This document shows, in pieces, positions 6,966-12,177 of a DNA stretch of 12,177 nt. This DNA comes from an uncultured Microbacteriaceae bacterium (GTDB lineage: Bacteria > Actinomycetota > Actinomycetes > Actinomycetales > Microbacteriaceae). Each line of letters starts with the position of its first letter. Within the stretch, counting starts at the first letter, position 1. The position numbers and the translations under genes are program-made. Location: positions 1-12,177 of the forward strand of contig CAKUJB010000044.1 of the NCBI GenBank assembly GCA_934661165.1, given 5' to 3'. The notes under the pieces were generated by a model. It saw nothing but the letters and a program-made list of their open reading frames with translations. It made no database searches and was not told the origin of the DNA.

Positions 6966-8348
6966 CTAGGCGGAGAGGCGCTCGAGCTCGGCGGGCGCGT
7001 CGAAGCTCTCGAGGTAGTGCTCGAGGCTGTCGTCGAGCTCCTCGATCCAGGGTGTGCGGTGCGGCACGGCGAGCGTGCCCGTCATGACCGAGCGGTAGCA
7101 GCGGTCGCGGTAGCCCATGATGTCGCGGACCTTGTCGTCCTTCCACGCCTTGAAGATCTCGACGACCTCGGCGATGTCGAACGTCGGGTAGTCGGTGCGG
7201 TCCATGAGGTCGCGGACGTAGGCGCCCTGGAACTCGATCTCCTCGGTGACGGACTCGATCGCCTCGAACCGCGCACGCCACTCGGCGATCGACGCCGCCC
7301 GCGCCTCGGCGTCCGGGAGCTCGGCGACGCCCATGATGAGGTCGCGCACGTACCAGGCCTGGGTGTCGAACATGTTGAAGGTGAACCACTGGTCCTGTGC
7401 GCCCACATAGCAGAGCGCGGGGTTGTCCTGCCAGACCACGCCTCGGTACAGGCCCTCCGGGTAGACCGTGTTCGGGCCGCTCAGCGCGAGCTCGTCCGGC
7501 AGGAACGGGTACTTGTGCAGGTAGCCGGTGCAGAAGATGATCGCGTCGACGCGCTTCGAGGTGCCGTTCGCGAAGAAGACGGTGCTGCCCTCGATGCCCT
7601 CGATGCGCGGCCGCTCCTCGAAGCCCTCCGGCCAGTCGTAGCCCATCGGCGCGGAGCGGTAGCTCGCGGTGACCGAGCGGGCGCCCATCTTGTGCGCCTG
7701 GCTGCCGATGTCCTCGGCCGAGTAGCTCGAGCCGACCACGAGGACGTCCTGCCCCTCGAGGGATTCGGCGCCGCGGAAGTCGTGCGCGTGCGTGACGAAG
7801 CCCGGGAACGTCTCGATACCGGGCGCCTCCGGCATGTTCGGGAAGGAGAAGTGTCCGCTCGCGACGACGACGTGGTCGAACTCCTCGATCGTCGTCTCGC
7901 CGGTCGGAAGGTGCTCGCTCGTGACGGTGAACAGGCGGGTGTCCTCGTCGAACGCGACGAGCCGCACGACGGTCTCGAAACGGATGTGCTTGCGCAGGTC
8001 GCTGTCGCGAAGCCGACCCGCGATGTAGTCCCACAGCGCCGTACGCGGCGGGTACGAGGAGATCGGGCGCCCGAAGTGCTCGTCGAAGGTGTAGTCCGCG
8101 AACTCGAGCGCCTCCTTCGGCCCGTTCGACCAGAGGTTGCGGTACATGCTCGAGTGCACCGGTTCGCCGTGCTCGTCGAGGCCCGTGCGCCACGTGTAGT
8201 TCCACTGGCCGCCCCAGTCGGCCTGCTTCTCGAAGCACACGAGCTCGGGGATCTCGGCCCCGTTGCGCTCGGCGGACTCGAAGGCCCGCAGCTGTGCCAT
8301 GCCGCTCGGGCCGGCGCCGATGATCGCGACTCTCTTCGCATTCGTCAC
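6966..8348 (-). CDS. tmm: Flavin-containing monooxygenase, trimethylamine monooxygenase-like
   Basis: A 460-residue class B flavoprotein monooxygenase. Trimethylamine monooxygenase uses NADPH, FAD and O2 to turn trimethylamine into trimethylamine N-oxide; relatives also oxidise other amines, sulfides or indole. Visible features are the FAD loop GAGPSG (11-16), the FMO signature F-x-G-x-x-x-H-x-x-x-F at 181-191, the NADP loop VGSSYSAED (205-213) and Asn75 in WSNGPKE. The segments EIPELVCFEKQADWGGQWNY, LEFADYTFDEHFG and QDQWFTFNMFD closely match bacterial Tmm/bFMO sequences as I remember them, including Tyr209, which aligns with the mobile active-site Tyr of that clade. The chosen start is GTG at 8348 with GAGGAA 6 nt upstream; the frame extends to an ATG at 8444, but that adds 32 residues before the FAD strand. 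It stands alone, with no Tdm, TMA dehydrogenase or TMAO transporter in the window. The substrate is inferred from similarity. Confidence 0.9.
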   Translation of the reverse strand: MTNAKRVAIIGAGPSGMAQLRAFESAERNGAEIPELVCFEKQADWGGQWNYTWRTGLDEHGEPVHSSMYRNLWSNGPKEALEFADYTFDEHFGRPISSYPPRTALWDYIAGRLRDSDLRKHIRFETVVRLVAFDEDTRLFTVTSEHLPTGETTIEEFDHVVVASGHFSFPNMPEAPGIETFPGFVTHAHDFRGAESLEGQDVLVVGSSYSAEDIGSQAHKMGARSVTASYRSAPMGYDWPEGFEERPRIEGIEGSTVFFANGTSKRVDAIIFCTGYLHKYPFLPDELALSGPNTVYPEGLYRGVVWQDNPALCYVGAQDQWFTFNMFDTQAWYVRDLIMGVAELPDAEARAASIAEWRARFEAIESVTEEIEFQGAYVRDLMDRTDYPTFDIAEVVEIFKAWKDDKVRDIMGYRDRCYRSVMTGTLAVPHRTPWIEELDDSLEHYLESFDAPAELERLSA

Positions 8349-8582
8349 GTGTCGTTCCTCACTGTTCTCGGTTGTCGCAGCCGCTCTCCAGACGCACGCA
8401 TTCGTCCCGACGTGCGCGGAAATCAAGCTGGATCGCCGCCTCATCGAGATGCGCGGACCGCGGACCGGGAAAACTGAATCTCAACCAGGTCGCGCGAGAG
8501 CAACCCTGCGATTCTAGCCTGGCTGCCTGACCGCGGCGTCAGGGTCGGCGGCGACGACAGCCGAACGGCGCTCCGGACGAGC
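8349..8582. promoter_or_regulatory. Intergenic region between DUF3817 copy 2 and tmm
   Basis: A 234-nt non-coding stretch in which both flanking genes read minus. A hairpin CCTGAC-CGCGGC-GTCAGG (8526-8543) lies about 40 nt past the DUF3817 stop. It could slow or end transcription but has no U-tract. A good minus-strand -10 match TAGAAT lies at 8511-8516 (ATTCTA on the plus strand), but no clear -35 sits at 16-18 nt. If used, it would give tmm a leader of about 160 nt. Short open frames here show no coding character. Confidence 0.3.
8526..8543 (-). terminator. Possible hairpin terminator after DUF3817 copy 2
   Basis: A perfect 6-bp stem CCTGAC/GTCAGG with a 6-nt loop, 40 nt downstream of the DUF3817 stop on the minus strand. 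It lacks a U-tract, as many actinobacterial terminators do, so the call rests only on the stem and its position. Confidence 0.28.
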
Positions 8583-9047
8583 TCAGTGCCGGCCGCCGGG
8601 CGGTCCGATGATGAGCAGCACGACGAAGATGGCGACGACCGCGAGCACGATGAGCAGGGCGAGCACCCACGGGCGCCGCAGGAACCACCGCAGCGCGCCG
8701 TCGTACCAGCGGCGGTCGGCGGGGTCGGCGGCCGGCTCCGTGCGCCACGCCCCATCCAGCCGTCCTGTGCGAGCGAGCCAGATCTCGACCGGGATCGTCG
8801 CATACGGGATGATCGCGCTGACGAGGGTCACAATCGTCGGCCACGGCCGCCAGCGGTTGTTGAGCGCGAGGAGCACCCCGGTCGCGCCATAGGACAGGAA
8901 GACGAAGCCGTGGATCGCCCCGCCGATCGTCGTCGCGATGTCGAGCCCGGCGACAGCGCGCAGGATGAGGCCCGTGATGAGGAGCGTCCAGGAGATCGCC
9001 TCCGCGATCGCGAGGGTGCGGAACAGCGTCTTCGGGGTGCGGAACAC
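8583..9047 (-). CDS. DUF3817 integral membrane protein (copy 2)
   Basis: A second 154-residue DUF3817 protein, collinear with copy 1 at 314-778 with no gap in the hand alignment and about 79% identity (33 differences counted). The most variable stretch is the polar loop at about 98-110 (RTEPAADPADRR against RLGDDEDPGDRR); the helices differ mostly by Ile/Val/Leu or Ala/Thr swaps. IGGAIHGFVFLSYGA and NNRW are unchanged. The GTG start at 9047 and the few bases before it (TGATGTC against TGAGGTC) also match copy 1. It is probably monocistronic: a hairpin lies downstream and a 249-nt divergent gap lies upstream. The family function is unknown. The pair looks like a gene duplication, or like two alleles brought together, with the operon and tmm between them. 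Confidence 0.88.
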   Translation of the reverse strand: MFRTPKTLFRTLAIAEAISWTLLITGLILRAVAGLDIATTIGGAIHGFVFLSYGATGVLLALNNRWRPWPTIVTLVSAIIPYATIPVEIWLARTGRLDGAWRTEPAADPADRRWYDGALRWFLRRPWVLALLIVLAVVAIFVVLLIIGPPGGRH

Positions 9048-9296
9048 GACATCACGCTAACGGAACGCGGCTGGGGAGGCGCGGGGTCCGCCGCGCATGG
9101 CTCCGGCACCTCGGTCTCCGGGGCGCTCGTGCGCAATGAAGGACGAAGTGGGTCGATGTCGACGATAGGAGGACATCGGCGCCGAATGTCCTTCACCCCG
9201 CACGCCCCACCGTCGCCCCACCGCCCCCGACCGCTCGCCTGCCCGTTGAATGGGAAACGAGACGCCCGCCTGGGCGCCCTCTGCCAGGATCGACGC
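9048..9296. promoter_or_regulatory. Divergent intergenic region, DUF3817 copy 2 / DUF4190 protein
   Basis: A 249-nt non-coding region that should hold promoters for both divergent genes. No -35/-10 pair fits well. It contains the strong dyad at 9170-9192, described separately, and a small CGCCC-GCCT-GGGCG hairpin at 9263-9276 about 20 nt before the downstream ATG, close to its AGGA ribosome-binding site, where it could affect translation. Confidence 0.35.
9170..9192. repeat. Inverted repeat, possible operator
   Basis: AGGACATCGGC is followed at once by GCCGAATGTCCT: an 11-bp dyad with a single unpaired A in the right arm. The outer arms AGGACAT/ATGTCCT are exact. It lies about 105 nt upstream of the DUF4190 gene and about 120 nt from the divergent DUF3817 start. 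A dimeric regulator site is one reading and a cruciform or hairpin another. I do not recognise a known regulator's consensus. Confidence 0.35.
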
Positions 9297-10100
9297 ATGA
9301 CGAACCCGACGCCCCCGGCGCCCCCGCCGTACCTCGCGCAGGCCCCGACGCCGCCGCCGTATGCCCCCAAGCCGGCCAGGGGCCTGGCCATCGCCGCACT
9401 CATCCTCGGCATCGCGGCCTTCGTCACCGTCTGGGTGCCGATCCTCGGGCTTCTCCTCGGCATCGTCGGCGTGGTCCTCGGCATCGTCGCGCTCGTGAAG
9501 CGGCAGCCGAAGGGCCTCGCACTGACTGGTCTGATCCTCGGCGGTCTCGGCTTCCTGGGCGGCATCGTCTCGACGATCGTCGTCTTCAGCCTGCTCACGT
9601 TCTCAGCGACCGGGCCGATCCAGGTGCCGCAGCCGGTCCCCAGCGCCGACACTGCGCAGCCGGTCGAGCCGGCTCCGAGCCTGCCGACCGCCCCGAGCGT
9701 TCCGGGCGACCGCGGCAGCGCGATCGCGGGCTTCCCGGAGGTGTCCGCCGCGCAGCTCGATGCCATCGCGAGCGACCCGGCGTCCTACATCGGCGAGCAG
9801 CTGACCGTCTACGGCGTGGTGGAGCACTTCGTGTCCTTCCAGCCCGGCTACGGCGAGTTCTGCGGCATGGGGATCGTCGTCGGCAGCGCGCCGGAGTCCG
9901 ACCTCAACGCTTACGAGCACTACATGCTCGCCTACTCCGGCGACTGGGACACGAACTGCCCCGTCTTCGACCCGCTCTACCCGGGCGACAATGTGCGGTT
10001 CTCGGTCGTCGTCCTCGGCGTCGAGACGTACACGAACATCGACGACGAGGAGGACTGGACCACGCAGCTCGAGGTCATCGCCGCCGAGGTCATCGGCTGA
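9297..10100 (+). CDS. DUF4190-type membrane protein with extracellular C-terminal domain
   Basis: A 267-residue membrane protein of unknown function. Residues 1-28 are a Pro-rich cytoplasmic tail (PPAPPPYLAQAPTPPPYAP), typical of actinobacterial DUF4190 proteins. Two Gly-rich helices follow (about 29-45 and 48-67) with a KRQPKG turn, then a third (about 74-100). A Pro/Ala/Ser-rich linker (105-140) leads to a C-terminal domain (about 145-267) with ASYIGEQLTVYGVVEHF, which reads like an OB-fold-type beta domain, and two cysteines (Cys189, Cys221) that could form a disulfide outside the cell. The ATG at 9297 follows AGGATCGACGC; the frame is open upstream, but that region is non-coding in character. 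It is convergent with the phosphodiesterase, 12 nt between stops. The DUF4190 core is clear; the C-terminal fold is a guess. Confidence 0.85.
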   Translation: MTNPTPPAPPPYLAQAPTPPPYAPKPARGLAIAALILGIAAFVTVWVPILGLLLGIVGVVLGIVALVKRQPKGLALTGLILGGLGFLGGIVSTIVVFSLLTFSATGPIQVPQPVPSADTAQPVEPAPSLPTAPSVPGDRGSAIAGFPEVSAAQLDAIASDPASYIGEQLTVYGVVEHFVSFQPGYGEFCGMGIVVGSAPESDLNAYEHYMLAYSGDWDTNCPVFDPLYPGDNVRFSVVVLGVETYTNIDDEEDWTTQLEVIAAEVIG

Positions 10101-10112
10101 GCGTCGCCGCCG

Positions 10113-10952
10113 CTATGACCTGAGCGCGGCCCGCACCGCAAGGATCTCGGCCGGCTCGTCGGTGCAGATCGCGTCGGCGCCGTCGCGGATGAGTTCCGCG
10201 GCGCGCGCCGGGTCGTTGACGGTCCAGACCCAGGCGAGCAGCCCGGCGGCATGAATGCGCGTGAGGTCAGCCGCGATGAGGTCCCGCTCCCAGATGGAGA
10301 CGCCCTCCGCACCGATCCGCACGGCGAAATCGACCGCCTCGTCGAGACCGATCGGGCTGTCACGCAGGACCTCCTCGATGTGCGCGGCGACCTGCGCGGC
10401 AGTGTGCCCGGCAGCGATCGCCTCCTGCCGCAGCCGCTCGACATCGGCCACGCCGAGCATGAGCGGGTAGAGCCGCGCGGCGGCGTCGGCGGCGCGCACC
10501 TCCTCGAGCACCGGCCAGTGGAATGACGTGATGAACCACCGCAGCCCCTCGTGACGGCGCACCACGTCGAGGACGGCTGCCGCGGCATCCGCGGCCTTCA
10601 CCTCGATATTGATCTCGGCGCCGTGCTCGACCGCGAGCGCGAGGACCTGGTCGAGGGTGGGGACCGGCTGTCCGCCCCCCGCATCCAGCGCCCGGAGCTG
10701 CTCGAGCGTGAGCGTCTCGATGGCACCGCTGCCGTTCGTCGTCCGGTCGACGGTCTCGTCGTGCATGACGACCGGTATCCCGTCCGCGCTCAGCGCGACG
10801 TCGAGTTCGCTGCCGTCGACCCCCTGCTCGAATGCGCGGGCGAACGCGGCGAGCGTGTTCTCCGGCCGCTCCTGGGACGCACCTCGGTGGGCGAAGACGC
10901 GCACCGCGCGGGCGGTCGCAGCGGCGCGGGTTGGGACGACGGGCTCGGTCAC
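10113..10952 (-). CDS. Glycerophosphodiester phosphodiesterase
   Basis: A 279-residue GDPD-family enzyme that hydrolyses glycerophosphodiesters (deacylated phospholipids) to glycerol 3-phosphate and an alcohol. The TIM-barrel active-site residues are present: AHRGASQERPENTLAAF (21-37; catalytic His22, Arg23, Glu31), SELDV (48-52; Glu49, Asp51), MHDETVDRTT (63-72; second catalytic His64), INIEVK (114-119; Glu117, Lys119), WVWTVN (241-246) and the closing TDEP (264-267). There is no signal peptide or transmembrane helix, so it is cytoplasmic like UgpQ rather than secreted like GlpQ. The start is GTG at 10952, 8 nt after AGAGGAG. The frame stays open to 11663, but that runs antisense through the lipoprotein gene. 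Its upstream region is shared with the divergent lipoprotein and includes the CsoR-like dyad, so joint control is possible. Confidence 0.92.
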   Translation of the reverse strand: MTEPVVPTRAAATARAVRVFAHRGASQERPENTLAAFARAFEQGVDGSELDVALSADGIPVVMHDETVDRTTNGSGAIETLTLEQLRALDAGGGQPVPTLDQVLALAVEHGAEINIEVKAADAAAAVLDVVRRHEGLRWFITSFHWPVLEEVRAADAAARLYPLMLGVADVERLRQEAIAAGHTAAQVAAHIEEVLRDSPIGLDEAVDFAVRIGAEGVSIWERDLIAADLTRIHAAGLLAWVWTVNDPARAAELIRDGADAICTDEPAEILAVRAALRS

Positions 10953-10991
10953 AGCTGCGGCTCCTCTCGTCGTGCGAGCGTACTCGTCCCC

Positions 10992-11021
10992 TTGCGTCAG
11001 TAATACCCCCGGGTGTATTTT
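10992..11021 (+). promoter_or_regulatory. Candidate promoter of the ferritin-like lipoprotein gene
   Basis: TTGCGT (10992-10997) and TATTTT (11016-11021) are separated by 18 nt, a fair sigma-70-type match and the only A/T-rich patch in the region. The CsoR-like dyad fills the spacer, the geometry expected for a repressor that blocks RNA polymerase. The implied leader to the ATG at 11103 is about 75 nt. On the minus strand the same patch supplies TATTAC (11000-11005), a possible -10 for the phosphodiesterase gene, without an evident -35. Confidence 0.5.
11002..11019. promoter_or_regulatory. CsoR-type operator dyad
   Basis: AATACCCCCGGGTGTATT is an 18-bp inverted repeat with one mismatched pair out of nine. 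A/T-rich ends around a TACCC/GGGTA-like core are the known form of actinobacterial CsoR operators. It sits between the candidate -35 and -10 of the lipoprotein gene and within the divergent phosphodiesterase promoter region. The window encodes a CsoR protein at 2-301, which could act here in trans; another CsoR paralogue elsewhere in the genome is equally possible. Confidence 0.62.
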
Positions 11022-11102
11022 GTTCTCACGACACTCGGCCCGAGGCCGCATCCCGCGGCAGCCGCAGTGCCGGCCTGGACTGCACTGAGGAGGCGGGGCG
11101 AG

Positions 11103-11753
11103 ATGCGACGACAGACACGACCACTTGCCGTGATGGGCGCCGTTGCGGCGCTCGTGCTCGGCATCGCGGGATGCACGGCCACGACGGACGCTCCGGCGGG
11201 CGAGCCCGCCACGACCGCGTCGGCGCCCGCCACGACCCTGACCGCACCACCCCCGGACTCCGTGAGCGATGCCGTCGAGGCGGCTGCCCCGCCCGCGGGC
11301 ACCGACGCCGCGATCGCCTGGGAGGCCCTCATGGGCCCGGACGGCGAGTACCACGCGGCCGCGAGCTACGCGGCAGTGATCGACGCCTTCGGCGATGTCG
11401 AGCCGTATGCCTCGATCCAAGCCGCGGAGGAGCGCCACAGCGAGGCGCTCATCCGCCAGCTCGAGCGCCTCGGCGTCGAGGTCCCGCTGAACCCCTACCT
11501 CGGGGAGCTCGCCGCACCCGCGGACCTCGAGGCCGCGGCGCTCGCGTGGGCCGAGGGCGAGGTCGCGAACATCGAGATGTACGACCGGCTGCTCGCCGAG
11601 ACCGACGACGCCTCGCTCATCCGCGTCCTCACCAATCTCCGCGACGCATCCGCTGACGTCCACCTCCCCGCCTTCGAGGCGGCCGCCGCGAACAGCGGCA
11701 CCCTCACTGCCGAGCAGATGTCCGCATTCATGCCCGGTCGCCAGTCCCGCTGA
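11103..11753 (+). CDS. Ferritin-like (DUF2202-type) lipoprotein
   Basis: A 216-residue predicted lipoprotein. The signal peptide (MRRQTRPLAV, then a hydrophobic core) ends in the lipobox GIAGC with Cys24. A Thr/Ala/Pro-rich linker (25-65) leads to a four-helix ferritin-like domain (about 68-195). Candidate metal ligands are Glu82 (GEYHA), Glu109 and His112 (AEERH), Glu151/Glu153/Glu158 (EGEVANIEMYD) and His187 in DASADVHLPAF, which matches the S-R-N-H-L-x-x-F end of DUF2202 proteins. A surface diiron or copper-binding role is possible; none is proven for the family. The ATG at 11103 follows GAGGAGG by 9 nt and gives the clean signal peptide. A GTG at 11013 in frame lies inside the operator/-10 and is rejected. 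The gene is convergent with the heliorhodopsin gene. The CsoR-like operator upstream suggests copper-responsive expression (inference). Confidence 0.82.
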   Translation: MRRQTRPLAVMGAVAALVLGIAGCTATTDAPAGEPATTASAPATTLTAPPPDSVSDAVEAAAPPAGTDAAIAWEALMGPDGEYHAAASYAAVIDAFGDVEPYASIQAAEERHSEALIRQLERLGVEVPLNPYLGELAAPADLEAAALAWAEGEVANIEMYDRLLAETDDASLIRVLTNLRDASADVHLPAFEAAAANSGTLTAEQMSAFMPGRQSR

Positions 11754-11758
11754 GCCGG

Positions 11759-11776
11759 GCGCGCACCGCCGCGCGC
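11759..11776. terminator. Possible bidirectional hairpin between convergent genes
   Basis: A GCGCGC stem with an ACCGCC loop in the 36-nt gap between the lipoprotein stop and the heliorhodopsin stop. It has no U-tract on either side. The position suits a shared terminator; the sequence support is weak, since GCGCGC runs are common at this base composition. Confidence 0.3.
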
Positions 11777-11789
11777 GGACCCCGCCCCG

Positions 11790-12177
11790 TCAGCTCGTGA
11801 GCACCGGGACGATCGCGCCCGAGAAGACCTGCCAGGCCAGCGCCGTCTTCGCGACGAGGCTCAGGGTGATGTAGGTGCGCTCGCCCTGGAGGTAGCTGCG
11901 CCACTTGCCGACCTGCTTGTACTGGAGCCACTGGTTGATCGCGAAGGTGTTGAAGAACACGAACAGCGAGATGACGATCCCGATCACGAACGCCGGCGGC
12001 TGGACCTCGCTCTCGCTGCCCGGGCGCAGGAAGTAGACGAGGATGAGCGCCCACGGCACGATGCCGACCATCGAGCCGAAGATGAAGGGCAGCATGCCGC
12101 CCGATCCCGGCTGCTCGTACTTCTCCTGCAGCGCGCCGAAGAGGATCATCGCCGCGGTCACCGCGAAGATCGCGCAC
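11790..12177 (-). CDS. Heliorhodopsin (C-terminal half, cut by window edge)
   Basis: The last 128 residues of a retinal-binding heliorhodopsin; the N-terminal half lies beyond the right edge. Four hydrophobic helices are visible, corresponding to helices 4-7: around AAMILFGALQEKY, MLPFIFGSMVGIVPWALIL, AFVIGIVISLFVFFNTFAIN and ITLSLVAKTALAWQVFSG. The Lys in SLVAKTALAW (codon 11847-11849) is the expected Schiff-base lysine of the last helix. LQEKY, GIVPW, WLQYKQVGKW, YLQGER and ALAWQVFSG match the founding actinobacterial heliorhodopsin 48C12 as I remember it. Heliorhodopsins have an inverted topology with the N-terminus inside and long photocycles; a sensory or enzyme-regulating role is suspected rather than ion pumping. 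An internal GTG at 12161 is only a codon inside helix 4, not the start. It is convergent with the lipoprotein gene. Confidence 0.93.
   Translation of the reverse strand, partial: CAIFAVTAAMILFGALQEKYEQPGSGGMLPFIFGSMVGIVPWALILVYFLRPGSESEVQPPAFVIGIVISLFVFFNTFAINQWLQYKQVGKWRSYLQGERTYITLSLVAKTALAWQVFSGAIVPVLTS

Noticed and set aside
8349..8444. Upstream ATG adding 32 residues to tmm
   Set aside because: The extra residues are not family-like. GTG 8348 has a good GAGGAA site and places the FAD loop at the usual distance from the N-terminus.
314..9047. Composite transposon bounded by the repeated genes
   Set aside because: DUF3817 proteins are membrane proteins, not transposases. No terminal inverted repeats or target duplications were seen, so only recombination between paralogues is considered.
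11013..11102. GTG at 11013 as the lipoprotein start
   Set aside because: It lies inside the operator/-10 and would bury the signal peptide 30 residues in. ATG 11103 has GAGGAGG and gives a proper lipobox.
1..12177. tRNA, rRNA, CRISPR array, insertion sequence, att site, riboswitch
   Set aside because: None was seen on either strand. Gaps between genes are all under 250 nt and hold only the sites listed.

Overview
The window looks like chromosomal DNA from a high-GC actinobacterium, most likely Microbacteriaceae or a close relative. This is an inference from three things: the strong G/C bias at third codon positions with long antisense open frames, the paired DUF3817 proteins, and a heliorhodopsin resembling the freshwater actinobacterial 48C12 protein as I remember it. 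No rRNA, tRNA, CRISPR array, transposase or integrase was seen. Coding density is high: 14 genes, two cut or nearly cut by the window edges.

Layout. A CsoR-type copper-sensing repressor (2-301, +) faces a tight minus-strand operon. Read in transcription order, the operon runs: receiver-PIG-L deacetylase fusion (6880-5837), ATP-grasp ligase (5837-4842), PHP-domain hydrolase (4845-4132), processive membrane GT2 glycosyltransferase (4124-2628), a 49-residue single-pass membrane protein (2631-2482), and a six-helix PAS histidine kinase (2485-815). A DUF3817 membrane protein (778-314) follows after 36 nt. Four of the junctions overlap by 1-4 nt (TGATG or ATGA) and the fifth has a 7-nt gap, so the six genes are almost surely translated as one unit. 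Upstream lies a separate minus-strand flavin monooxygenase very like trimethylamine monooxygenase (8348-6966), then a second DUF3817 gene (9047-8583) about 79% identical to the first.

The right third holds a plus-strand DUF4190-type membrane protein (9297-10100), a minus-strand glycerophosphodiester phosphodiesterase (10952-10113), a plus-strand ferritin-like DUF2202-type lipoprotein (11103-11753), and the C-terminal half of a heliorhodopsin (12177-11790, minus). Between the phosphodiesterase and the lipoprotein lies a near-perfect 18-bp dyad (11002-11019). It looks like an actinobacterial CsoR operator and sits between a plausible -35 and -10.

Main candidate for an undescribed system: the six-gene operon. 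A kinase and an enzyme-output response regulator bracket a glycosyltransferase, a phosphoesterase-type enzyme and an amine-forming/amine-using pair (deacetylase plus ATP-grasp ligase). The enzyme set parallels mycothiol logic (glycosylate, dephosphorylate, deacetylate, ligate to the free amine), but with a membrane glycosyltransferase and direct phosphorelay control of the deacetylase. The product is unknown. An envelope glycan or glycolipid carrying a modified amino sugar is my inference.
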